Assembly (NCBI GenBank): GCA_035623275.1
Contig: DASPTT010000089.1
Span: 1 to 9,703 of the forward strand
DNA length: 9,703 bases
Source: DASPTT01 sp035623275
GTDB taxonomy: Bacteria; Actinomycetota; Acidimicrobiia; Acidimicrobiales; UBA8190
Direction of reading: 5' to 3'
Made by a program: the position numbers and the translations under genes. Under the pieces are notes generated by a model. That model was given only the letters and a program-made list of their open reading frames with translations, made no database searches and had not been told where the DNA came from. The stretch's first letter is position 1; each line of letters starts with the position of its first letter. Below are positions 1 to 5,535 of this stretch, piece by piece.

Positions 1-129
1 CGCACCGACGACGGACGGCGCACGTGGGCGAACACCACCGACGCGGACACCCTCGCCGGGCTCGAGCGCGAGGAGGGCTGTGGCCGGACGGCCCGCCTGC
101 TGCCGGGCGCCCGTGCCGAGCTCCGCTAG
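1..129 (+). CDS. C-terminal fragment of a probable thiolase-like acetyl-CoA acetyltransferase (5' end outside window)
   Basis: Frame 1 is open from the window edge to a TAG at 127-129, giving 42 residues. Nearly every codon ends in G or C (about 40 of 43), which favours real coding over a chance open frame. The visible tail has DGRRTWANTTDAD, then LAGLEREEGCGRTARL. It resembles, from memory, the small extra C-terminal domain of actinobacterial thiolase-like acetyl-CoA acetyltransferases, where a (D)GRR-x-(W/V)A-(N/S)-T/S-x-D segment is followed by an EE(F/W)xGR motif. No catalytic residue lies in the window, so the product name is tentative; that a gene ends here is more secure. The next gene on the same strand starts 107 bases later. 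Confidence 0.45.
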   Translation, partial: RTDDGRRTWANTTDADTLAGLEREEGCGRTARLLPGARAELR

Positions 130-151
130 GTGCCGTCGGCCCGGCTCCCGC

Positions 152-157
152 TAGCGT
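152..157 (+). promoter_or_regulatory. Possible -10 hexamer (TAGCGT) for the SRPBCC gene
   Basis: A TANNNT hexamer lies in the 107-base gap upstream of the SRPBCC gene. It is the same hexamer found in front of hom in this window. It would give a leader of roughly 70 nt that contains the Shine-Dalgarno site. No convincing -35 element is visible, and read-through from the upstream gene is an alternative. Confidence 0.22.
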
Positions 158-221
158 CGGGGCCCGCCGGGATCCTGCGGCACATCCCGGTACGACCGAG
201 CGACGCGGCCGCCACCGACCC

Positions 222-230
222 GGAGAGGAG
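222..230 (+). promoter_or_regulatory. Strong ribosome binding site of the SRPBCC gene
   Basis: GGAGAGGAG ends 6 nt before the ATG at 237. This site selects 237 as the start. An in-frame ATG at 24 would add 71 Arg/Pro/Gly-rich residues that look like read-through of non-coding or other-frame DNA. Confidence 0.75.
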
Positions 231-236
231 CGCGCC

Positions 237-743
237 ATGGAGGACGCACGCAACGAGGTGATCGAGGTCGAGACGTCGGTCGGCGCCGATGCGGACGCCG
301 TCTACCGCGCGGTGGCAGACGTCACCCGCATGGGCGAGTGGAGCCCCGAGTGCCGGGGCGGCCGCTGGGTGGGTGGCGCCACGACCGCCGTCCCCGGGGC
401 GCGCTTTCGTGGGGACAACCGCAACGGCGTCTGGCGATGGTCCACCTCGTGCACGATCGTCACAGCCGACCCCGGGCGTGAGCTGTCGTGGGAGGTCCGC
501 TTCCTCGGACGCCCGGTGGCGCTCTGGCGCTACCGGTTCGCCCCGGACGCGACGGGCGCGACGGGCGCGACGACCGCGACGACCGTGACCGAGACCATGG
601 AGGACAGGCGCGGCCTCGTCTTCAAGGTCTTCGGTCCTCTGGCGAGCGGGGTGGGCGACCGCCAGGCGCACAACCGCCGCACCATGGAGGTGACCCTGGC
701 GCGGCTCAAGTCGGCCGTGGAGGACCGCGCCGACGCGATCTAA
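237..743 (+). CDS. SRPBCC family protein (polyketide cyclase/dehydrase-like), 168 aa
   Basis: This is a small soluble protein with the START-like helix-grip fold typical of the SRPBCC / polyketide_cyc2 superfamily, whose members bind hydrophobic ligands in a central cavity. The N-terminus, VIEVETSVGADADAVYRAVADVTRMGEWSPEC (residues 8-39), is the usual first strand followed by the helix pair with the D-x-x-x-M-x-x-W-S-P signature. A G-x-R-F-R-G-D-N-R-N-G segment (55-64) and a W-E-V-R-F strand (85-89) follow. Length is normal for the family. There is no signal peptide or membrane segment. Residues 105-116 are a simple Ala-Thr-Gly/Ala-Thr-Thr repeat in a probable inter-strand loop. The stop codon (741-743) overlaps that of tsaC on the opposite strand. 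The ligand or reaction cannot be told from sequence; many actinobacterial paralogues remain uncharacterised. Confidence 0.85.
   Translation: MEDARNEVIEVETSVGADADAVYRAVADVTRMGEWSPECRGGRWVGGATTAVPGARFRGDNRNGVWRWSTSCTIVTADPGRELSWEVRFLGRPVALWRYRFAPDATGATGATTATTVTETMEDRRGLVFKVFGPLASGVGDRQAHNRRTMEVTLARLKSAVEDRADAI
549..584 (+). repeat. Four in-frame 9-bp tandem repeats inside the SRPBCC gene
   Basis: Two copies of GCGACGGGC are followed by two copies of GCGACGACC. Together they encode Ala-Thr-Gly twice and then Ala-Thr-Thr twice (residues 105-116). The 9-bp unit keeps the frame, so copy-number change would only lengthen or shorten a loop between predicted strands. Confidence 0.85.
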
Positions 744-1357
744 GGGCGGGACGCGTCGCCGCTCAGCGCGGTGACGACGTCCTCCCAGGCCAGCGCGCCC
801 TGGCGCAGGCACCGGGCCGTCTCGCCGGTGAGGTCGACCACCGTCGAGGGCGACCCCGCGCACGTCCCACCGTCGAGCACGACGCCGAGGAGGTCGCCGA
901 AGACCGCGCGCACCGAGGCCGCAGTGGTCAGCGGGGGCTCGCCGTGTCGGTTGGCACTCGTGGTCGCCAGGGGCCCGACCGCCGCACACAGGGCCCGGGG
1001 GATCTCGTGGGCCGGGCACCGGAGACCGACGCTGCGGCCGTCACCGCCGATGGACCAGTGCTCGCTCCCCCGTCGGGGCACCACGATCGTCAGGGCGCCG
1101 GGCCAGAACCGCTGCGCCAGCCGGCGCACGCCGGGCCCGAGCTCGGCCACGGCCTGCGCCTGGGCCACGTCCGCCACCAGCACCGGCAGCTCGACCCGTT
1201 CGGGCCGGCCCTTGAGGGCGAACAGGGCGCGGGTGGCCTCGGGGTGCTCGGGGTCCGCGGCGAGGCCGTAGACGGTGTCGGTGGGCACGCCGACGACCCG
1301 CCCACTGACCAGGGCGGCGATCGCGGCGTCGAGGGCGGCGCGCCGGTCGGCGCTCAT
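740..1357 (-). CDS. tsaC: L-threonylcarbamoyladenylate synthase (TsaC/YrdC/Sua5 family), 205 aa
   Basis: This cytoplasmic enzyme makes threonylcarbamoyl-AMP from threonine, bicarbonate and ATP. That is the first step of the universal t6A modification at position 37 of tRNAs that decode ANN codons. YrdC-family marks are clear: PTDTVYGL (25-32), the nucleotide/threonine-binding K-x-R (K49, R51), FWPGALT (84-90), the SAN motif in TTSAN (132-136) and GSPSTVVDL (168-176). At 205 residues it is the short single-domain form and lacks the extra C-terminal domain of long Sua5 proteins. The ATG overlaps the prmC stop in an ATGA, implying translational coupling at the end of the prfA-prmC-tsaC chain. 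Its TAG stop overlaps the stop of the convergent SRPBCC gene by 4 bp, leaving no room for a separate terminator. Family assignment is secure; the symbol tsaC rather than sua5 or ywlC rests on length. Confidence 0.95.
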   Translation of the reverse strand: MSADRRAALDAAIAALVSGRVVGVPTDTVYGLAADPEHPEATRALFALKGRPERVELPVLVADVAQAQAVAELGPGVRRLAQRFWPGALTIVVPRRGSEHWSIGGDGRSVGLRCPAHEIPRALCAAVGPLATTSANRHGEPPLTTAASVRAVFGDLLGVVLDGGTCAGSPSTVVDLTGETARCLRQGALAWEDVVTALSGDASRP

Positions 1358-2253
1358 CGCGTGGGGGGCTGTCGGGCCACGAGCGCTCGGGGCCGGCCGG
1401 CCAGATCGCGTGCGACGCGGACGCCGGTGTACCCGGCGGACGATGCCCGGTGCGCGACCTCGCCCGCCTGGTGCGGGGCGATCTCGACGACCAGGTGACC
1501 GCCGGGGGCGAGCCACCGGCCGGCGCCGGCCACCACGGCGTCGATCGATTCCAGCCCCGAAGGCCCGGCCACCAGGGCCGCGCGGGGCTCGTGGTCGCGG
1601 ACGGCAGCGTCGAGCCCGGCCCATTCCGCCTCGGCGACGTAGGGCGGGTTCGACACGACGAGTGACAGCGACCCGGCCAGCGCCGCGGGCAGGGCGGAGA
1701 ACCACGCTCCCTGGACGAAGTGGACCCGCCCGGCCGTCGACGGGTCTCGCGCCGCGAGGCGCGCGCCGTTGGCCCGGGCCACGGCCAACGCGTCGGCGGA
1801 GCGGTCCGTGGCCCACACCTGGAGGCCGACGGGGCCTTCTGCGACCAGGGCCAGCGCGATGGCACCGGACCCGGTGCCGAGGTCGGCGGCGCGCCGGGGC
1901 CCACCCACGCCGGACGCTCGCAGGAGATCGAGGGCGATGCCCGCCACCACCTCGGTCTCGGGGCGGGGGATGAGCACCCGCTCGTCCACCGCGAGCTCGA
2001 TCGTCCGGAACGGCCACACCCCGAGCACGTACTGCAGGGGCTCGCCGGCGCGGCGCCGCGCCAGCAACGGGTCCAGGGCGGCGTCGAGCCCCTCGGGCGG
2101 GGCGCGGTCGAGGCGAGCGGCCAGCGCGGCGCCGTGGAGCCCGGTCACGTGCTCCACCAACCAGCGCGCCTCCGTCGCCGACCCGAGCAGGCGCGCGCAA
2201 CGGGCGACGACCTCGCCCAGCGTCGCCGTCGCGCGGTCCCCGACGGCGTTCAT
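1354..2253 (-). CDS. prmC: Peptide chain release factor N5-glutamine methyltransferase, 299 aa
   Basis: This enzyme methylates the glutamine of the GGQ motif in release factors 1 and 2 using S-adenosylmethionine, which raises termination efficiency. The N-terminal helical release-factor-binding domain (about 10-95) contains the family signature G-E-P-L-Q-Y (70-75) and ends near IPRPETE (95-101). The Rossmann methyltransferase domain follows, with the SAM-binding loop DLGTGSG (124-130), the acidic residue after the next strand (D150) and the catalytic NPPY (202-205) that holds the target amide. Length is normal (about 280-300). It sits directly after its substrate gene prfA, and the two overlap by 4 bp in an ATGA; it overlaps tsaC in the same way. 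No clear Shine-Dalgarno sequence precedes the ATG, which fits translation coupled to prfA. The older name is hemK. Confidence 0.96.
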   Translation of the reverse strand: MNAVGDRATATLGEVVARCARLLGSATEARWLVEHVTGLHGAALAARLDRAPPEGLDAALDPLLARRRAGEPLQYVLGVWPFRTIELAVDERVLIPRPETEVVAGIALDLLRASGVGGPRRAADLGTGSGAIALALVAEGPVGLQVWATDRSADALAVARANGARLAARDPSTAGRVHFVQGAWFSALPAALAGSLSLVVSNPPYVAEAEWAGLDAAVRDHEPRAALVAGPSGLESIDAVVAGAGRWLAPGGHLVVEIAPHQAGEVAHRASSAGYTGVRVARDLAGRPRALVARQPPTR

Positions 2254-3335
2254 GCCCCCGCGGCGGCCGCGGCGGCGTCGGCGATCTGGCGGGTGCGCTC
2301 GTCCTCGAGCAGTGCGTCCACGAGCTCGTCGAGCTCGCCATCGAGCACACGGTCGAGCTTGTGCAACGTCATCTTGATGCGGTGGTCGGTGACCCGGTTG
2401 TCCTTGAAGTTGTAGGTCCGGATCTTCTCCGAGCGCCCACCTGCCCCCACCTGGCTGCGGCGCTGCGCGGACTGCTCGGCGGCCTGACGGTCCTGCTCGA
2501 GCTTGAGCAGGCGGGCCCGGAGCACCACCATGGCCCGGGCCCGGTTCTGGATCTGACTCTTCTCGTCCTGCATCGAGACGATGATCCCTGTGGGCAGGTG
2601 CGTGACCCGTACTGCCGAGTCGGTGGTGTTGACCGACTGTCCGCCCGGCCCGGACGACCGGAACACGTCGACCCGGAGGTCCGCAGGATCGATCTGCACG
2701 TCGACCTCCTCGGCTTCGGGGAGCACCATCACCGTGGCCGCGGAGGTGTGGACGCGGCCCTGGGACTCCGTCACCGGCACCCGCTGGACCCGGTGGGTGC
2801 CTCCCTCGTGCTTCATCCGCTGCCAGGCGTCGGCCCCCCTGACCACGAACGTCACCTCGTTGATGCCGTAGCGCTCGGAGGGGTCCAGGGACAGCACCTC
2901 GACGCGCCAGCCGTGGCGGTCGGCGAAGCGGCGGTACATGGTGAAGAGATCCCCGGCGAACAGGTTGGCCTCCTCGCCGCCCTCGGCGCCGCGGATCTCG
3001 ACGATCACATTGCGCCCTTCGTTGGGGTCACGGGGCGCCAGCAGCCGGCGAAGCTCCTCCTCGGCCGCAGCCAGCTCGGCCTCGGCCCGCTCCAGCTCGC
3101 CCCGGGCGAGGTCGCGGTCCTCGGGACCGGCCTCGGCCACCATCTCGCGGGCCGCGGCGACGTCCTGCTCCGCGCCGGCGACAGCGCGACCCGCCCCGAT
3201 CAGCCCCTCGAGGTCCTTGTGCCGGCGCGAGGTGTCGCGCAGGCGTGCGGGGTCCGCCAGGACGCCGGGATCACCGAGGGCGGCGAGCACGGACTGGTGC
3301 TCGCGTTCCCACTCGGCAAGGCGGTCCTGATCCAC
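2250..3335 (-). CDS. prfA: Peptide chain release factor 1 (RF1), 361 aa, GTG start
   Basis: RF1 recognises UAA and UAG in the ribosomal A site and triggers release of the finished peptide. The N-terminal coiled-coil domain (about 1-100) is rich in Ala, Glu and Arg. The codon-reading tripeptide is P-V-T (187-189), within RVPVTESQGRVHTSAATV; the P-x-T form marks RF1, whereas RF2 has S-P-F. The GGQ peptidyl-tRNA hydrolysis motif is at 231-233 (SSGPGGQSVNTTDSAV). The tail ends in an Ala-rich stretch. Length matches the family (about 355-360). The start is GTG at 3335: an in-frame TAG lies only 12 nt upstream and the N-terminus aligns with other RF1 proteins. A GGAG lies just 2 nt before the GTG, short for a Shine-Dalgarno site, and TAGCCT lies 6 nt before it, so leaderless transcription is possible. 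PrmC, its modifying enzyme, follows with a 4-bp overlap. Confidence 0.97.
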   Translation of the reverse strand: MDQDRLAEWEREHQSVLAALGDPGVLADPARLRDTSRRHKDLEGLIGAGRAVAGAEQDVAAAREMVAEAGPEDRDLARGELERAEAELAAAEEELRRLLAPRDPNEGRNVIVEIRGAEGGEEANLFAGDLFTMYRRFADRHGWRVEVLSLDPSERYGINEVTFVVRGADAWQRMKHEGGTHRVQRVPVTESQGRVHTSAATVMVLPEAEEVDVQIDPADLRVDVFRSSGPGGQSVNTTDSAVRVTHLPTGIIVSMQDEKSQIQNRARAMVVLRARLLKLEQDRQAAEQSAQRRSQVGAGGRSEKIRTYNFKDNRVTDHRIKMTLHKLDRVLDGELDELVDALLEDERTRQIADAAAAAAGA

Positions 3336-3341
3336 TGCTCC

Positions 3342-3347
3342 AGGCTA
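3342..3347 (-). promoter_or_regulatory. Candidate -10 hexamer TAGCCT for prfA with leaderless spacing
   Basis: TAGCCT reads toward prfA and ends exactly 6 nt before its GTG, so a start site 7 nt downstream would be the G of the start codon. The same hexamer with the same spacing precedes lysA. No clear -35 element is visible. Read-through from rho-rpmE is an alternative source of prfA mRNA. Confidence 0.35.
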
Positions 3348-3356
3348 GGCGCCGCC

Positions 3357-3374
3357 GGGGCGGCCACCCGCCCC
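3357..3374 (-). other. GC-rich hairpin in the rpmE-prfA gap
   Basis: GGGGCGG and CCGCCCC form a perfect 7-bp inverted repeat with a 4-nt loop, in the 50-bp gap just after the rpmE stop. No T-tract follows, so it is not a canonical intrinsic terminator. It could attenuate transcription or protect the rpmE 3' end. In DNA this GC-rich it could also be chance. Confidence 0.3.
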
Positions 3375-3385
3375 CGCCGGGCCGC

Positions 3386-3607
3386 TCAGGCCTTCTTCTG
3401 GCGGGACTTGCGCGCCCCGTACCGGCGCTCGAAGCGCTCGACGCGGCCGCCCGAGTCGACGAGCTTCTGCTTGCCGGTGAAGAAGGGGTGGCACTCGTTG
3501 CACAGCTCGACGTGCAGGTCGGCCTTCGTCGAACGAGTCGCGAAGGTGTTCCCGCACGAGCAGTGCACGGTGGCGTCGACGTAGTCGGGGTGGATGTCGG
3601 TCTTCAT
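3386..3607 (-). CDS. rpmE: 50S ribosomal protein bL31, zinc-binding (C+) form, 73 aa
   Basis: bL31 is a large-subunit protein that bridges to the small subunit at the central protuberance. The protein starts MKTDIHPDY, the bL31 signature, and has C-x-C at 16/18 and C-x-x-C at 36/39. These four cysteines define the zinc-containing C+ form, as opposed to the zinc-free form (ykrB/rpmE2 type) induced during zinc limitation. HPFFTGKQKLVDSGGRVERF (40-59) is the conserved C-terminal core, followed by a basic tail. The start ATG at 3607 has GGAGA 4 nt upstream. A longer in-frame extension upstream runs into the rho 3' end and is not supported. It lies 25 bp after rho, a pairing widespread in bacteria, and 50 bp before prfA. 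Confidence 0.97.
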   Translation of the reverse strand: MKTDIHPDYVDATVHCSCGNTFATRSTKADLHVELCNECHPFFTGKQKLVDSGGRVERFERRYGARKSRQKKA

Positions 3608-3611
3608 GGCG

Positions 3612-3623
3612 TCTCCGAGTGTA
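3612..3623 (-). promoter_or_regulatory. rpmE ribosome binding site with a possible TACACT -10 just upstream
   Basis: GGAGA (3616-3612) lies 4 nt before the rpmE ATG. TACACT (3623-3618) fits TANNNT and lies 10 nt before the ATG, which would give only a few nt of leader. The ribosome binding site is credible; the promoter is weak, and co-transcription with rho is simpler. Confidence 0.35.
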
Positions 3624-3632
3624 CCGGCCGCG

Positions 3633-5291
3633 TCACACCGGCGGCGCCGGTCCCTTGGCGATCTCGGCCAGGAACTCGTCATTGCTCTTGGTGCTGCGGA
3701 TCTTGTCGATGAGCAGCTCGAGGCCGGCCGCCGCATTGCCGTCGGCCGCCAGCGCGTTGAGCACTCGGCGCAGCTTCCAGACCTGCTGGAGGGCACTGCG
3801 GTCGAAGAGCAGCTCCTCGTGGCGCGTCGAGCTGGCGTTGACGTCGATCGAGGGGTACAGCCGGCGTTCCGCCAGGCGGCGGTCGAGGCGCAGCTCCATG
3901 TTCCCCGTGCCCTTGAACTCCTCGAAGATGACTTCGTCCATCTTCGAGCCCGTCTCCACCAGGGCGGTCGCCAGGATGGTCAGCGAACCCCCTTCCTCGA
4001 TGTTGCGGGCGGCACCGAAGAACTTCTTGGGCGGATAGAGGGCACCGGAGTCCACACCACCGGACATGATCCGGCCGGTCGCCGGCTGCGCCAGGTTGTA
4101 GGCACGGGCGAGCCGGGTGATGCCGTCGAGCACGATCACCACGTCCTTGCCCAGCTCGACGAGGCGCTTGGCGCGCTCGATGGTGAGCTCGGCGATGGCC
4201 GTGTGCTCATCCGACGGCCGGTCGAAGGTGGACGCCACCACCTCGCCCTTGACCGAGCGGCGCATGTCCGTGACCTCCTCGGGGCGCTCGTCGACCAGGA
4301 GGACGATGAGGTGCACCTCGGGGTTGTTGTCCTCGATGGAGTGCGCGATCTGCTTGAGGATGGTCGTCTTGCCCGCCTTGGGCGGCGACACGATCATGCC
4401 GCGCTGGCCCTTGCCGATCGGGGAGAGCAGATCGATGATCCGCGTCGTGATCTCGGCCGCGCCTCCGGTCTCGAGCCGCAGCTGCTCGTCGGGGAACAGC
4501 GGTGTGAGGTCCTCGAAGCGGGGTCGGCCGCGCGCCTCGTCCGGCGCCAGGGCGCAGACGGTGTCGATGCGGATGAGGGCAGGGAACTTCTCGTTCGACG
4601 CCGCGGGCCGGCACGCGCCCTCGACGTAGTCTCCCTTGCGGAGGGCGAAGCGCCGCGCCTGGCTGATCGAGACGTAGACGTCACGCGAGCTCGGCAGGTA
4701 GCCGTCGGCGCGCAGGAACCCGTAGCCCTCGTCGCGCAGGTCCAGCAGGCCCCTGACCGGGACGAGCTCGCCCTGGTACTGGGCTTCCTGCCCACCGCCC
4801 TGGAGCTCGCGCTCGCCCCCGCCGGGCCCGCCGGGCCCGCGTTCGCGGCCGCGACGGCGCCGGCTCCGGCGGTTGCCCGGCTCGCCGCCCTGGCGGTTCT
4901 GGCCCCCGCCCGGCTGGCGGTGCTGGCCCCCGCCCTGGGGTGCCCCGCCTTCGGTGCCACCGGCGGCGGGTGCCTTGGGGGCTGCGGGCAGCGCCTCGGG
5001 CTCCACCGCGGCGGCCGCCGGCTCGGCGTCGTGACCGTTGGTCGACGTCGGCGTCGGCACCTCCGGCTCGGCCTCACGCTTGGCCGTTCGGCCGCGCGTG
5101 GCCGGCGCGGTGTCGCCGTTAGCCGGCGCCGCGGCCACCTCGACCCCTGCGGCTCGCAGGATCTGGTCGATGATGTCGGCCTTCTTACTGCGCGAATTCG
5201 TGTCGAGGGACATCGCCTGGGCGATGGCCCGCAGCTCGTCACGCTCCTTGCGTTCGAGCACCGACCGCTCGAGCTGTTGCTCTGCAGCCAT
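3633..5291 (-). CDS. rho: Transcription termination factor Rho with N-terminal insertion domain, 552 aa
   Basis: Rho is the hexameric RNA-dependent ATPase/translocase that ends transcription of untranslated RNA. Residues 1-50 form the Rho N-terminal helical domain (ERDELRAIAQAM, then KADIIDQIL). Residues about 52-172 are a low-complexity insertion, first Ala/Pro/Glu/Thr-rich and then Gly/Gln/Arg-rich (RRSRRRRGRERG at 141-152). Such insertions are known in actinobacterial Rho. The RNA-binding cold-shock-like domain follows (about 176-250, GYGFLRADGYLPS then DVYVS). The ATPase core has Walker A PPKAGKTT (303-310), DERPEEVTDM (334-343), Walker B VVIVLD (384-389), GGVDSGALYPPKKFFGAARN (411-430) and the EEFKGTGNMELRLDR loop (457-471). 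The residue after the Walker B Asp is Gly (G390), where E. coli has Ser266. The length lies between E. coli (419) and M. tuberculosis (about 600). The ATG has GAGGTGG 4 nt upstream. The 463-bp region before it probably holds its own promoter and leader. Confidence 0.97.
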   Translation of the reverse strand: MAAEQQLERSVLERKERDELRAIAQAMSLDTNSRSKKADIIDQILRAAGVEVAAAPANGDTAPATRGRTAKREAEPEVPTPTSTNGHDAEPAAAAVEPEALPAAPKAPAAGGTEGGAPQGGGQHRQPGGGQNRQGGEPGNRRSRRRRGRERGPGGPGGGERELQGGGQEAQYQGELVPVRGLLDLRDEGYGFLRADGYLPSSRDVYVSISQARRFALRKGDYVEGACRPAASNEKFPALIRIDTVCALAPDEARGRPRFEDLTPLFPDEQLRLETGGAAEITTRIIDLLSPIGKGQRGMIVSPPKAGKTTILKQIAHSIEDNNPEVHLIVLLVDERPEEVTDMRRSVKGEVVASTFDRPSDEHTAIAELTIERAKRLVELGKDVVIVLDGITRLARAYNLAQPATGRIMSGGVDSGALYPPKKFFGAARNIEEGGSLTILATALVETGSKMDEVIFEEFKGTGNMELRLDRRLAERRLYPSIDVNASSTRHEELLFDRSALQQVWKLRRVLNALAADGNAAAGLELLIDKIRSTKSNDEFLAEIAKGPAPPV

Positions 5292-5295
5292 TCAG

Positions 5296-5302
5296 CCACC
5301 TC
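5296..5302 (-). promoter_or_regulatory. rho ribosome binding site
   Basis: GAGGTGG ends 4 nt before the rho ATG (5291) and matches the anti-Shine-Dalgarno sequence well. It confirms the start. Confidence 0.65.
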
Positions 5303-5317
5303 GCTAAATGCGTCCCC

Positions 5318-5335
5318 ACCGACAGGTTCGTCGGT
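5318..5335 (-). other. Small hairpin in the rho leader
   Basis: ACCGAC, a 6-nt loop, then GTCGGT form a perfect 6-bp stem in the predicted rho 5' leader, about 27-44 nt upstream of the start codon. It stops about 15 nt short of the Shine-Dalgarno site. A role in leader folding or autoregulation is possible but unproven. Confidence 0.35.
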
Positions 5336-5486
5336 CAGGGGGTGAGAAGGAACAAGCGACCCGATGCGTGGGACGCACGCACACCGGACCCGCCGCTACC
5401 CCCCGAGCGATCGACTCGAGCCGCCAGCGGGACCACCTGGAAAGGTTTCGGTCGCCCGCGACACACCTAGGGATCCTGGGGGGCGG

Positions 5487-5506
5487 CGGTACCGATCATG
5501 GTACCG
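5487..5506. repeat. Inverted repeat CGGTACC-N6-GGTACCG
   Basis: A perfect 7-bp inverted repeat with the 6-bp centre GATCAT. The arms contain GGTACC palindromes, so GGTACC also occurs twice as a direct repeat 11 bp apart. It overlaps the proposed -10 of the rho promoter and its start site, where a repressor site would be effective. If transcribed it would be a hairpin at the very 5' end of the leader. Confidence 0.6.
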
Positions 5507-5527
5507 GACGGAGACCGTCATGGGCAA
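5498..5527 (-). promoter_or_regulatory. Candidate sigma-A-type promoter of rho
   Basis: Reading toward rho, TTGCCC (5527-5522) and TACCAT (5503-5498) are separated by 18 bp. Each matches the vegetative consensus at 4 of 6 positions. Transcription would start near 5491 and give a leader of about 200 nt. The position, downstream of the repeat array, would let rho be expressed independently of the amino-acid genes. Confidence 0.35.
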
Positions 5528-5535
5528 CAACACCG

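Noticed and set aside
740..2350. 536-codon minus-strand frame that would extend tsaC upstream through prmC
   Set aside because: Residues before the MSADRR start are Arg/Gly/Pro-rich shadow of prmC. The family N-terminus and the ATGA overlap place the real start at 1357.
3357..3374. Intrinsic terminator between rpmE and prfA
   Set aside because: The hairpin is real on paper, but no T-tract follows and prfA starts about 20 bp further on, so it is listed only as a hairpin.
3594..5345. 583-codon plus-strand open frame across rho
   Set aside because: It is antisense to rho. Its Ala/Pro/Leu-rich stretch mirrors the rho insertion on the other strand, and it has no domain or ribosome binding site.
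5396..5521. Short leader peptide upstream of rho (41 codons, starting MTVSVRYHD)
   Set aside because: There is no Shine-Dalgarno sequence, its ATG lies upstream of the probable -10, and it has no run of regulatory amino acids. An 11-codon frame at 5499-5467 is equally unsupported.
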